Of a stretch of 59,710 nucleotides of DNA, positions 28,321 through 36,423 are shown piece by piece; the first letter of the stretch is position 1; every line of letters begins with the position of its first letter. Source of the stretch: an uncultured Micrococcales bacterium (GTDB lineage: Bacteria; Actinomycetota; Actinomycetes; Actinomycetales; Microbacteriaceae); contig CAIXVE010000018.1 in the NCBI GenBank assembly GCA_903922825.1, positions 1-59,710 of the forward strand, given 5' to 3'. The translations under genes and the position numbers were made by a program. The notes beneath the pieces are model-generated. The model made no database searches. It had not been told where the DNA came from and saw only the letters and a list, made by a program, of their open reading frames with translations.

Positions 28321-29055
28321 GTGTCTGAGATTATTTTTCGTAGTGATGTAACAGTCGAACTAGTGCGATCTAGCGCTTCTGATAGCGATGTTCTTTTCGC
28401 CGCCAGAGTGTCTACTCAAGGTGAGCAGTCCCTTGAGGCAGCTGCTGCGGCCACTGATGCCAGTGAAGATGAGAAACGCAGTAAAGGTCTAATCAATTAC
28501 CTGATGCGTGACCGTCACGGTTCCCCTTTTGAGCACAACTCAATGACTTTCTATGTTCAGGCACCGATTTTTGTGTTTCGTGAGTTTATGCGCCACCGTA
28601 TTGCCTCTTATAACGAAGAGTCTGGTCGCTATAAGGAGCTGAACCCTGTGTTTTATGTTCCAGGCCCTGACCGTAATCTTTTGCAGGTTGGTAAAACTGG
28701 TCACTATGAGTTCTTGCCGGGATCTGCCGAGCAGATTGCTTTGGTTGAGCAGGAGACCAGAACCACTTCAGTTCAGGCTTACGAGTCTTATAAGCGCATG
28801 CTTGAAGCTGGTGTTGCACGTGAAGTTGCCCGAATAGTTTTGCCACTCAACATTTATTCTTCGATGTATGTGACCATGAACTCCAGAGCTCTTATGAACT
28901 TCCTAAGCCTTAGAACTAAGCGTGAAGGAACTCATTTCCCTTCTTTCCCTCAGCGTGAAATTGAGATGTGTGCTGAAAAGATGGAAGATTTCTGGGCTAA
29001 GTTGATGCCTTATACCTACGAGGCGTTCAACGCTAATGGCCGCGTAGCCCCATAG
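28321..29055 (+). CDS. thyX: Flavin-dependent thymidylate synthase
   Basis: ThyX makes dTMP from dUMP using FAD, NADPH and methylene-tetrahydrofolate. The diagnostic ThyX motif RHRIASYNEESGRY is intact, and SLRTKREG near the C-terminus matches the family. The 244-residue length is normal. It starts with GTG and sits in the conserved dapB-thyX-dapA order. A thyA gene is not in the window. Confidence 0.97.
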   Translation: MSEIIFRSDVTVELVRSSASDSDVLFAARVSTQGEQSLEAAAAATDASEDEKRSKGLINYLMRDRHGSPFEHNSMTFYVQAPIFVFREFMRHRIASYNEESGRYKELNPVFYVPGPDRNLLQVGKTGHYEFLPGSAEQIALVEQETRTTSVQAYESYKRMLEAGVAREVARIVLPLNIYSSMYVTMNSRALMNFLSLRTKREGTHFPSFPQREIEMCAEKMEDFWAKLMPYTYEAFNANGRVAP

Positions 29056-29084
29056 TTCGTTTTAGTATTTCCGCTCTAGAGCAC

Positions 29085-29096
29085 TAATCTTGACCT
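29085..29096 (+). promoter_or_regulatory. -10 box of dapA, leaderless type
   Basis: TAATCT lies 6 nt before the ATG of dapA, with no Shine-Dalgarno sequence. Confidence 0.5.
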
Positions 29097-30077
29097 ATGT
29101 CTGAAAAAGATAAAGACCTATTTGGTCAAATGCTTGTGGCGCTAGTCACACCAATGACCCCTGAAGGTGAAGTTGACTGGGACGCGACAGAGCGTCACCT
29201 TGACTATGTCATCTCTAATGGTGCCGATGGTGTTGTCGTTACCGGAACCACCGGTGAAACTAGCACACTGACCGATGCTGAGAAACTTCAGTTAGTTCGT
29301 ATAGGCAAGCAAGTAGCTTCTGGTAGAGCAAAAATCATCACCGGTGGCGGATCAAACGAAACCGCTCACGCTATCCAGCTTTATAAAGCAAGCGAAGCAG
29401 CTGGTGCCGACGGTGTGATGATCGTCACCCCTTACTACAACAAGCCAACTCAGGCTGGTGTTCTAACTCACTTTCGGATGATTGCAGATTCAACTGATCT
29501 TCCAGTTATTTTGTATGACATCCCAGGCAGAACTGGTATTCCTATTGCCTTAGAAACCATTCTTCGTGCAGCAAAGCACCCAAACATCGTTGCGGTGAAG
29601 GATGCTAAAGGTGATTTTGCCCAAGTATCTCGTGTTCTAAATGACACTGACCTGCTTTATTTCTCAGGTGATGACAGCAACGTTCTGGCTCACTTGGCTA
29701 TAGGTGCAACCGGTTTGATTGGTGTGACAGCAAACATTGCTCCACATGCTTATCGCGAAATGATTGATGCAACAAATAGGAATGATTTCCATTCCGCTCT
29801 AACTGTTCACAATCAACTAGAGCCGCTAGTTCGTGCTGCTATGACCCACGTTCCAGGAACTGTTGCAGCGAAATATATTCTTCACGGCTTAGGCCTAATC
29901 GATTCTCCGCGAGTTCGTCTTCCTTTGGTTGGACCAGAAGAAGCCGAGGCTGCTCGCATCGAATCAGACATCGACAAAGTTATTTCGGTGCCAGGTTTGA
30001 ACTTCACAAACTTCCGTCCAGATAGAAATGCCGCCGCCGGCGGTGCACTGCCTAAGGTGGCCGGAACCACTCGATAG
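29097..30077 (+). CDS. dapA: 4-hydroxy-tetrahydrodipicolinate synthase
   Basis: DapA condenses pyruvate and aspartate semialdehyde, the committed step of DAP/lysine synthesis. The substrate motif VTGTTGETSTL, the YYNKPTQAG segment and the Schiff-base lysine in IVAVKDAKGD are present. At 326 residues it has a C-terminal extension (about 25 residues, FRPDRNAAAGG onward) beyond the minimal barrel. RNase J begins 7 nt downstream, an order shared by many actinobacteria. Confidence 0.96.
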   Translation: MSEKDKDLFGQMLVALVTPMTPEGEVDWDATERHLDYVISNGADGVVVTGTTGETSTLTDAEKLQLVRIGKQVASGRAKIITGGGSNETAHAIQLYKASEAAGADGVMIVTPYYNKPTQAGVLTHFRMIADSTDLPVILYDIPGRTGIPIALETILRAAKHPNIVAVKDAKGDFAQVSRVLNDTDLLYFSGDDSNVLAHLAIGATGLIGVTANIAPHAYREMIDATNRNDFHSALTVHNQLEPLVRAAMTHVPGTVAAKYILHGLGLIDSPRVRLPLVGPEEAEAARIESDIDKVISVPGLNFTNFRPDRNAAAGGALPKVAGTTR

Positions 30078-30084
30078 GGTTTCC

Positions 30085-31758
30085 ATGTTTGATTCTTTAC
30101 CAAATCCACCAGCAGTTAATCCTGGTGTCTTACGAATAATTCCTCTCGGTGGGTTAGGCGAGATTGGTCGTAACATGACCGTATTCGAACTAAACGGAAA
30201 ACTTCTTATTGTTGATTGTGGTGTTCTATTCCCAGAGGAACACCAGCCAGGTGTTGACCTCATTCTTCCTGATTTCAATTATCTAAACGATCGTATGGAT
30301 GACATTGTTGGTCTTGTTCTTACACATGGCCACGAAGATCATATTGGCGGAGTTCCTTACCTTCTGCGCAAGCGGGAGGATGTGCCGATTTACGGCTCGG
30401 AACTTACTTTGGCATTCTTAGATGCGAAGTTGAAAGAGCACAAGATTCTTGGAGTTCAATATGTTGTTCGCGAAGGCGATAAAAAGCAGTTAGCCGACTT
30501 TGGGTTGGAGTTCATTGCAGTGAACCACTCAATCCCAGATGCGCTTGCTGTTGTGATTAGGACTGAAGCTGGCTCTGTCCTTCACACAGGTGATTTCAAG
30601 ATGGACCAACTTCCGTTGGATAATCGTTTGACTGACTTGCGTGCGTTTGCGAAATTGGGCGAAGAGGGTCTTGATTTGTTTATGGTTGATTCAACCAACG
30701 CGGATGTTCCTGGCTTTACCCCATTGGAGAAAGACATCGGTCCGGTTATTGACGAAGTTATTTCAAGAACCTCAGGCAAAGTCGTTGTTGCATCCTTCTC
30801 ATCCCATGTCCACCGTGTTCAACAGGTGCTAAACGCAGCTGAAGCTCACAACCGAAAAGTTGCGCTTGTTGGTAGATCCATGGTTAGAAACATGCAGATA
30901 GCCAATGATCTCGGCTATCTAAAAGTCCCAGAGAACATTTTGATTGACTTGAAGGATGCCAACAGTATTCCTGTGAACCAGATTGTTTATATGTGCACCG
31001 GTTCTCAGGGTGAACCGATGGCAGTTTTATCCAAGATGTCTAATAGTGAGCATGAGATTGAAGTTGGTGAGGGTGACACAGTTATTCTTGCCTCTTCTTT
31101 GATTCCAGGTAATGAGAATGCCGTTTACCGCGTGATTGATCAGTTGACTAGATTACGCGCGAATGTGGTTCATAAGGGCAATGCCAAAGTCCACGTTTCA
31201 GGCCATGCTGCAGCAGGTGAGCTTCTGTATTGCTATAACTTGCTTAAGCCTAGAAACGTTTTGCCGGTGCATGGTGAGTATCGGCACCTGATTGCTAACG
31301 GGCGATTGGCTGAACAGACAGGTGTCCCGCATAACCGAGTTCACATCATCGAAGATGGCTGGGTTCTTGACATGCGCGAGGGCATAGCTGAAATCGTTGG
31401 TCAGGTTGAATGTGGCATGCTCTATGTTGATGGAAAGACTGTTGGCAAGATAACTGATGAAGATCTGAAAGATCGTCGAATTTTGGCTCAAGAAGGATTC
31501 ATCTCAATTTTTGCAGTTGTTGATGAAAATGGTCGGGTAGTGGTCGGACCAGAAATTAGAGCAAGGGCCTATGCCGAAGATGATCATGTCTTTGATGAGG
31601 TGAAACCCCTGATTGAGAAGGCTCTAGCAGAAGCTGCTAACGAGGGAATCAAGGACACCTATGCTCTTCAACAAGTGATCAGGCGAACCATCGGAACCTT
31701 CGTGAATAGAAGCCACAGGCGTCGGCCAATCATAATTCCAGTGGTAATTGCTCGATAG
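30085..31758 (+). CDS. rnj: Ribonuclease J
   Basis: The 557-residue metallo-beta-lactamase/beta-CASP nuclease matures and degrades RNA with 5' exonuclease and endonuclease activity. Zinc ligands are in HGHEDHIGG, and the beta-CASP part includes SFSSHVHRVQQ and CTGSQGEP; VSGHAAAGELL follows. The ATG at 30085 is chosen; the ORF-track start at 30028 overlaps the end of dapA by 50 bases and adds residues not typical of the family. TAGGGT at the dapA stop lies 4 nt upstream of the ATG. Confidence 0.95.
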   Translation: MFDSLPNPPAVNPGVLRIIPLGGLGEIGRNMTVFELNGKLLIVDCGVLFPEEHQPGVDLILPDFNYLNDRMDDIVGLVLTHGHEDHIGGVPYLLRKREDVPIYGSELTLAFLDAKLKEHKILGVQYVVREGDKKQLADFGLEFIAVNHSIPDALAVVIRTEAGSVLHTGDFKMDQLPLDNRLTDLRAFAKLGEEGLDLFMVDSTNADVPGFTPLEKDIGPVIDEVISRTSGKVVVASFSSHVHRVQQVLNAAEAHNRKVALVGRSMVRNMQIANDLGYLKVPENILIDLKDANSIPVNQIVYMCTGSQGEPMAVLSKMSNSEHEIEVGEGDTVILASSLIPGNENAVYRVIDQLTRLRANVVHKGNAKVHVSGHAAAGELLYCYNLLKPRNVLPVHGEYRHLIANGRLAEQTGVPHNRVHIIEDGWVLDMREGIAEIVGQVECGMLYVDGKTVGKITDEDLKDRRILAQEGFISIFAVVDENGRVVVGPEIRARAYAEDDHVFDEVKPLIEKALAEAANEGIKDTYALQQVIRRTIGTFVNRSHRRRPIIIPVVIAR

Positions 31759-31787
31759 TTAGCCTTTTTGGTCGTGCCTGACCTGTA

Positions 31788-31810
31788 TTGACGGGGGTCG
31801 CTGTTAAATT
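31788..31810 (+). promoter_or_regulatory. ftsK promoter with 16-mer shared with pnp, leaderless type
   Basis: TTGACGGGGGTCGCTG, one base, then TAAATT; the ATG of ftsK follows after 7 nt. The 16-mer is identical to that before pnp, with the -10 box at the same offset. Confidence 0.55.
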
Positions 31811-31817
31811 TGATGAC

Positions 31818-34412
31818 ATGGCATCACGTAAACCAGCAAAACCCAAATCTCGAACTTCAAGTACTAGGGATAAAGCGCCAGCTGCACCTAGGCATAACTG
31901 GTTTATAAGAGCAATCGCTTGGCTATATCTAGCTGGGGCAGCCATTATTGGTTGGGTAGCCAGATCCCTGGCTTCGGAGAAAATAGCTCCAGAAGACAGG
32001 CGAGATGGTCCGCCTTTTGCCCTATTCCTTTTAGGTGTTGCTGGCATCGTGAACAGCTGGTTCTTGGCTGATAACACGTATGCACAGATTCTCAATAACT
32101 ACACTGCCGGCCTGCTTTTTGGAAAGCTATCGTTAGCTCTTCCGGTGGTGCTGATCGTATTTTCTATGTATTTGATGAGGCATCCATCCCACGTGAAAGA
32201 TAACTCTAGGGTGGGACTTGGTTGGCTGTTGCTTTTGATGAGCATTTCTGGTTGGTTCCACATTTTTAGTGAAAAGGCTCAGCCTTCAGCTGGTGTTGAT
32301 GCTTTGGCCAGAGCTGGTGGATTGTTTGGTTGGCTGATTTCAGTTCTGTTCATTAATTTGATAACACAGTGGGGTGCGCTGGCGGTTGTGACTTTAATAG
32401 GCTTTAGTGCAATTTTGATTATGACTAGAACTGCTCCAAACAAAATAATCGCGAGGTTGAAAGAGTTCTACCAAAAACTCTTCCCTGGTGATTCAGATAA
32501 GACTGAAGTTATCGAAGAAGAAATCGACGATGCTTTTGATGGAACTAAGGTTCCTTGGTGGAAGAGAAGTAAGAACGATAAGCAGGCTTTCGACACACCG
32601 GTAGTTACCGGTCAAGACACAACATCGCTTGAAGATATTTTTGGATCAGACGCAATAGAAAATCCAACCGAGCCTATCGCTCAGGTAGATAGCAGTGTTA
32701 CTGAACCAATCAACACAATTGTTGAAGAACCGGTTATCCCTGAAGCTATTTCTGCAGTGGCAGCTGTTGGAGTGTCTGCGGCATCTGTGGCAAAACCTAA
32801 ACGGGAATATGTTCTTCCGCCCCAATCACTTTTAGTTGCTGGAACGCCACCTAAGAGTAAAACTGCGGCCAATGATGCAATCGTGGAATCTTTGAACTCA
32901 GTTTTCAAAGAGTTTGGCGTGGATGCGACAGTTAGTGGATTCTCAAGAGGCCCAACAGTTACCAGATATGAAGTTGAAGTTAAGCCAGGTGTGAAAGTTG
33001 AAGCCGTTACTCGACTAGCCGGCAACATCTCGTATGCAGTTGCCAGCAACGAAGTTCGTATTTTGGCTCCAATTCCTGGTAAGTCAGCAATTGGTATTGA
33101 AATTCCAAATATTGATCGTGAGACAGTTTCACTAGGCGATGTGCTGCGATCTTCTGTTGCATCTCAAAGCAAACATCCGCTCACCATCGGTATTGGTAAA
33201 GATGTTGAAGGCGGCTTTGTTGTTGCTAACTTGGCAAAAATGCCGCACCTTTTGGTTGCTGGAGCAACCGGTGCCGGTAAATCCTCATTCGTGAACTCTA
33301 TGATTTCCTCGATTTTGATGCGAGCAAAGCCAGCGGAAGTTCGCATGGTGCTGATTGACCCTAAACGTGTTGAACTTGCCGCATACGAGGGTGTTCCGCA
33401 CTTGATTACTCCTATCATCACCAATCCAAAGAAAGCATCAGAGGCTTTGCAGTGGGTTGTGAAGGAGATGGATTCACGCTACGACGACCTAGCTTCGTTT
33501 GGGTATAAACATGTTGACGATTTCAACAGAGCCTTGGTTGCTGGAGAAATAAAGCTGCCGGAGAATTCAAGCCGAAAATTGCAGCCTTACCCTTATCTCT
33601 TGGTAGTAGTTGATGAGTTAGCTGACCTGATGATCGTTGCACCTCGTGAGGTTGAAGATTCAATCGTTCGAATCACACAGTTGGCAAGAGCCGCCGGTAT
33701 TCATCTTGTTCTGGCAACTCAAAGACCATCCGTTGACGTGGTGACTGGGCTTATCAAAGCCAACGTGCCATCGAGACTTGCTTTCTCTGTTTCCTCATTG
33801 ACCGACTCGAGGGTTATTCTGGACCAACCTGGCGCTGAGAAACTTATCGGTCAGGGTGATGCTCTATTCTCACCAATGGGTACCAATAAGCCAATGCGTG
33901 TTCAAGGTGCTTGGATTGGCGAAGGGGAGTTGCATGAGATTGTTTCTCACGTAAAGAACCAGATGCAGCCTGAGTACCGTCAGGATGTGAATGAAGTCGC
34001 CGCAACAAGAATCGTTGACGCGGATATTGGTGATGACCTAGACGTACTTCTTCAAGCTGCGGAACTCATTATTTCCTCACAGTTTGGTTCTACTTCTATG
34101 TTGCAGCGAAAACTTCGAGTTGGTTTTGCTAAGGCTGGCAGGCTTATGGATCTCCTTGAATCAAGAAACATAGTTGGTCCAAGTGAGGGTTCTAAAGCAC
34201 GTGAAGTTTTGGTTGGTTCTGAGGAGCTGCCAAAAGTTCTGGCTCAGTTGCGCGGTGAGTCTGGAACTAAAACCAGCAAGGATGTTGCTGATGTTGCTGC
34301 GGTTATTGACCAATCAGCAATGGCTGCGGGAGACTTTGACGACTTTATCCCAAGAGCCACTGATGATGACGAGGATGACGGTGATGCTTGGCAGCTCACT
34401 GGCAGGAATTAG
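31818..34412 (+). CDS. ftsK: DNA translocase FtsK/SpoIIIE
   Basis: FtsK pumps chromosomal DNA at the septum and helps resolve dimers. Four or so membrane segments occupy the first 220 residues, followed by an acidic linker, the motor domain with Walker [10 protein letters not shown] and Walker [13 protein letters not shown], and a C-terminal winged-helix gamma domain ([32 protein letters not shown]) that reads KOPS sequences. The ATG at 31818 is used; the ORF-track start at 31788 is a TTG inside the promoter 16-mer. The tail is acidic (DDDEDDGDA). The stop codon TAG overlaps the pgsA -10 box. Confidence 0.95.
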   Translation: MASRKPAKPKSRTSSTRDKAPAAPRHNWFIRAIAWLYLAGAAIIGWVARSLASEKIAPEDRRDGPPFALFLLGVAGIVNSWFLADNTYAQILNNYTAGLLFGKLSLALPVVLIVFSMYLMRHPSHVKDNSRVGLGWLLLLMSISGWFHIFSEKAQPSAGVDALARAGGLFGWLISVLFINLITQWGALAVVTLIGFSAILIMTRTAPNKIIARLKEFYQKLFPGDSDKTEVIEEEIDDAFDGTKVPWWKRSKNDKQAFDTPVVTGQDTTSLEDIFGSDAIENPTEPIAQVDSSVTEPINTIVEEPVIPEAISAVAAVGVSAASVAKPKREYVLPPQSLLVAGTPPKSKTAANDAIVESLNSVFKEFGVDATVSGFSRGPTVTRYEVEVKPGVKVEAVTRLAGNISYAVASNEVRILAPIPGKSAIGIEIPNIDRETVSLGDVLRSSVASQSKHPLTIGIGKDVEGGFVVANLAKMPHLLVAGATGAGKSSFVNSMISSILMRAKPAEVRMVLIDPKRVELAAYEGVPHLITPIITNPKKASEALQWVVKEMDSRYDDLASFGYKHVDDFNRALVAGEIKLPENSSRKLQPYPYLLVVVDELADLMIVAPREVEDSIVRITQLARAAGIHLVLATQRPSVDVVTGLIKANVPSRLAFSVSSLTDSRVILDQPGAEKLIGQGDALFSPMGTNKPMRVQGAWIGEGELHEIVSHVKNQMQPEYRQDVNEVAATRIVDADIGDDLDVLLQAAELIISSQFGSTSMLQRKLRVGFAKAGRLMDLLESRNIVGPSEGSKAREVLVGSEELPKVLAQLRGESGTKTSKDVADVAAVIDQSAMAAGDFDDFIPRATDDDEDDGDAWQLTGRN

Positions 34413-34422
34413 GCTTGACTGG
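34410..34422 (+). promoter_or_regulatory. -10 box of pgsA, embedded in the ftsK stop codon
   Basis: TAGGCT begins with the TAG stop of ftsK and is followed by 7 nt and the pgsA ATG. This suggests a leaderless transcript. Confidence 0.5.
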
Positions 34423-34956
34423 ATGTCAAATTTAGCCAATGCAATTACTGTTCTTAGGATCTTACTTGCACCCGTGTTTCTGTGGTTTCTGTATTTCTTT
34501 TTCACCCCTGCAGAAATTGTGAATTGGTTTTTACTCGCGGCATTTGTTTTGGTTGCGGCAACCGATGGAATTGATGGCGCTATTGCAAGAAAGACTCAAA
34601 CAATATCAAAGCTAGGAAAGCTATTAGACCCGATTGCTGACAAGGTTTTGATTGGCGGCGCATTTTTTGTGCTTTCATTGCTGGATGTGATTCCGTGGTG
34701 GGTTACGGTGGCAATCTTGGTTCGTGAGATCGGCATGACGATTTATCGGCTGATAGTGATCAAGGATCGGGTTATTCCAGCAAGCAGTGGTGGCAAGTTT
34801 AAGACAGTCTTGCAATGCATAGCAATTGGTTGGTTTATTTCTCCGTTGAATGTTTTGACCTATAACAACACGCTTACGATTGGGTTTGGATTACTTTACC
34901 TGACAGTTTTTATCACTTGGTCGACGGCATTGCAATATTTGAAGGCAGCAAAGTGA
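34423..34956 (+). CDS. pgsA: CDP-diacylglycerol-glycerol-3-phosphate 3-phosphatidyltransferase
   Basis: A 177-residue membrane enzyme that makes phosphatidylglycerol phosphate, a precursor of PG and cardiolipin. The CDP-alcohol phosphotransferase signature is seen as DGIDGAIARKTQTISKLGKLLDPIADK. About four or five membrane spans are present. The ORF track begins at 34174 inside ftsK; the ATG at 34423 gives the normal family length. It overlaps the cinA-like gene by 4 nt. Confidence 0.92.
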   Translation: MSNLANAITVLRILLAPVFLWFLYFFFTPAEIVNWFLLAAFVLVAATDGIDGAIARKTQTISKLGKLLDPIADKVLIGGAFFVLSLLDVIPWWVTVAILVREIGMTIYRLIVIKDRVIPASSGGKFKTVLQCIAIGWFISPLNVLTYNNTLTIGFGLLYLTVFITWSTALQYLKAAK

Positions 34957-35441
34957 CCGACGCGAAGCAATTGATTGCAAAGCTAGCGAGCAAGGGTTTG
35001 TTTGTTGGTCTAGCCGAGTCTCTGACTGGCGGGGCTTTATGTTCGGAGCTTGTGAGTGTTCCTGGAGCATCCAAGGTCGTTCTGGGTTCGATTGTGGCAT
35101 ATCAAACCGGATTGAAATCTAGTGCTTTGGGTGTGAGTGCAGACTTATTGAGCGCTGTTGGAGCCGCAGATGCACAAGTTGCTGTTCAAATGGCTGAGGG
35201 AATCAGATCCAGACTCGCACTTCAATTATTAAAAAACACTGACGATGTGATCGGCGTTTCAACGACCGGGGTAGCAGGTCCAGATGAGCAGGATGGCAAA
35301 CCTGTTGGTCTAGTGTTTATTTCCGTGGTAGGACGAAAAGGCATCCAGGTTTGGGAAGAACGCTTTAGCGGTGACAGGCAGGCAATTCGTAAGCAAACAG
35401 TGGATAAAGCGATAGAGCTAATCTGGGAATACTTAGGCTAA
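34953..35441 (+). CDS. pncC: CinA C-terminal domain protein (nicotinamide-nucleotide amidase PncC-like)
   Basis: The 162-residue protein consists only of the CinA C-terminal domain. AESLTGGALCSEL, GSIVAYQ and VSTTGVAGPDEQDGKPVG are family motifs of the NMN deamidase that recycles the pyridine nucleotide NMN to nicotinate mononucleotide. The N-terminal MoCF-like domain of full CinA is absent. The GTG at 34953 lies in the GTGA overlap with pgsA and is preferred to the track start at 34917. In the actinobacterial order it precedes clgR and recA. Confidence 0.88.
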   Translation: MTDAKQLIAKLASKGLFVGLAESLTGGALCSELVSVPGASKVVLGSIVAYQTGLKSSALGVSADLLSAVGAADAQVAVQMAEGIRSRLALQLLKNTDDVIGVSTTGVAGPDEQDGKPVGLVFISVVGRKGIQVWEERFSGDRQAIRKQTVDKAIELIWEYLG

Positions 35442-35496
35442 TTCTCTAGTTATTAGTTATATCTGCAGAATTCATAGGTTAGAGATTCCAAGGTAA

Positions 35497-35519
35497 TTTT
35501 CAGTAATCTAGGCTATAAA
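35497..35519 (+). promoter_or_regulatory. clgR promoter candidate
   Basis: TTTTCAGTA, 8 nt, then TATAAA. The first part matches 7 of 9 positions of TTGTCRGTG. The 12-mer CTAGGCTATAAA is identical to one before recA. A 90-nt leader follows. Confidence 0.4.
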
Positions 35520-35565
35520 TGTCAGTAGGAACAGGTAAATTGTCTTTACGGGATACAAGTTCCGA

Positions 35566-35587
35566 CTGTGAATCGAAGGATTCACAG
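35566..35587 (+). promoter_or_regulatory. Perfect 9-bp hairpin in the clgR leader
   Basis: CTGTGAATC and GATTCACAG pair around GAAG. It is 11 nt upstream of the GAAAGGAGG Shine-Dalgarno sequence and has no T-tract, so a role in mRNA stability, translation or as an operator is more likely than termination. Confidence 0.55.
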
Positions 35588-35611
35588 CTCATTTTGAAAG
35601 GAGGCCCAAAA

Positions 35612-35923
35612 ATGGCTCTAGTTCGTCAAGAAATTGGTGATGTACTGCGAGATCTTCGTCAAATGAAGGGCTTCACTCTTCGCCAGGTGGCTAGCCGTGC
35701 TTCAGTGGCTCTTGGTTACCTAAGTGAGATTGAGCGTGGCCAGAAAGAGGCCTCATCGGAGATTTTAGCCTCCGTTGCAGATGCTCTGGATGTTCCCATC
35801 TCTCAAATCATGCACATGGTGGCGGAACGCTTTGCAGCGGTTGAAACGGTTGTTATTCCTGATACCGTACCTGCGGAGTTTGTCACTAATTACGACTCGG
35901 CAAGGCTAGCAAACACGCGTTAG
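35612..35923 (+). CDS. clgR: ClgR-type XRE family transcriptional regulator
   Basis: The 103-residue protein has an N-terminal helix-turn-helix (LRDLRQMKGFTLRQVASRASVALGYLSEIERGQKEAS) that fits ClgR, the actinobacterial activator of clp protease and some stress genes. Its place between cinA and DUF3046/recA supports this. The Shine-Dalgarno sequence GAAAGGAGG precedes the ATG at 35612; the ORF-track start at 35519 would translate through the leader hairpin and is rejected. ClgR of relatives is itself turned over by ClpP; the C-terminus here (SARLANTR) was not tested as a degron. A terminator follows. Confidence 0.88.
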   Translation: MALVRQEIGDVLRDLRQMKGFTLRQVASRASVALGYLSEIERGQKEASSEILASVADALDVPISQIMHMVAERFAAVETVVIPDTVPAEFVTNYDSARLANTR

Positions 35924-35936
35924 ATCTTGTTTTAGA

Positions 35937-35972
35937 GAACCCCCGAGACTAATAATCTTGGGGTTCCTTTTT
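35937..35972 (+). terminator. Intrinsic terminator after clgR
   Basis: GAACCCC pairs with GGGGTTC, extended by a GAG/CTT segment, and is followed by CTTTTT. Confidence 0.8.
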
Positions 35973-36023
35973 ATGGTTTGGGTATGTCTTCGAGGTATTG
36001 CCTTCTTCACCAGTTATCTTCTA

Positions 36024-36260
36024 ATGGTGCGACACAGCGACTTCCAAATCCTTATGAACGATGAGTTCGGCGCTGAGTATGCCGCTGTTCTGCTCAGGGA
36101 TTTAGCGCTGATTGAGTTCGGTGATTTGACTGGCAATAAGGCTCTAGAAGCCGGGTTTGAGCCTAAATCAATCTGGCTAGCTATTTGCAAGGCACAAGGG
36201 ATCCCTGAGGATCGCTGGCTGGGTTTGAACAAAAAGCCGAAAGATAAACACGCCGAATAG
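36024..36260 (+). CDS. DUF3046 family protein
   Basis: A 78-residue protein with the DUF3046 pattern: an N-terminal HSDFQILMNDEFGAEYA helix, then LEAGFEPKSIWLAICKAQGIPEDRW. The family is actinobacterial, lies next to recA, and has no known function. The ATG at 36024 or the adjacent GTG at 36027 both give normal N-termini; the ORF-track start at 35958 lies inside the clgR terminator and is rejected. Confidence 0.85.
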   Translation: MVRHSDFQILMNDEFGAEYAAVLLRDLALIEFGDLTGNKALEAGFEPKSIWLAICKAQGIPEDRWLGLNKKPKDKHAE

Positions 36261-36268
36261 GTATTTGT

Positions 36269-36284
36269 TCGTAAATTTGTTCGA
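36269..36284 (+). promoter_or_regulatory. Degenerate SOS box before recA
   Basis: TCGTAAATTTGTTCGA matches 10 of 12 fixed positions of the actinobacterial LexA box TCGAAC-N4-GTTCGA; the right half is perfect. It lies just upstream of the candidate -10 box. Confidence 0.55.
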
Positions 36285-36291
36285 AATATTG

Positions 36292-36303
36292 CTAGGCTAT
36301 AAA
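36292..36303 (+). promoter_or_regulatory. recA -10 region
   Basis: CTAGGCTATAAA offers TAGGCT or TATAAA as the -10 hexamer, giving a leader of about 115 nt. The 12-mer is shared with clgR, and one base differs before miaB. Confidence 0.45.
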
Positions 36304-36372
36304 CAGTTGAGTTTTTGATGAGTTATCAACAATTCACGTGGACACCGCCACCAAAGCAGTGTTCCGACGTAG

Positions 36373-36382
36373 TGTCATGACA
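36373..36382. repeat. Perfect 10-bp palindrome in the recA leader
   Basis: TGTCATGACA lies 41 nt before the recA start. A GTTGC/GCAAC hairpin follows at 36394-36407. The function is unknown. Confidence 0.35.
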
Positions 36383-36423
36383 GCATAAAACCAGTTGCTA
36401 AGGCAACAGAAAAGGATAAAGAA

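Noticed and set aside
31788-31817. TTG start of ftsK within the 16-mer
   Set aside because: The same 16-mer occurs before pnp where it is not coding, so it is a promoter element; the ATG at 31818 is the better start.
35519-35611. Upstream extension of clgR
   Set aside because: It would translate the 9-bp leader hairpin and the strong GAAAGGAGG Shine-Dalgarno sequence; the ATG at 35612 fits the HTH family.
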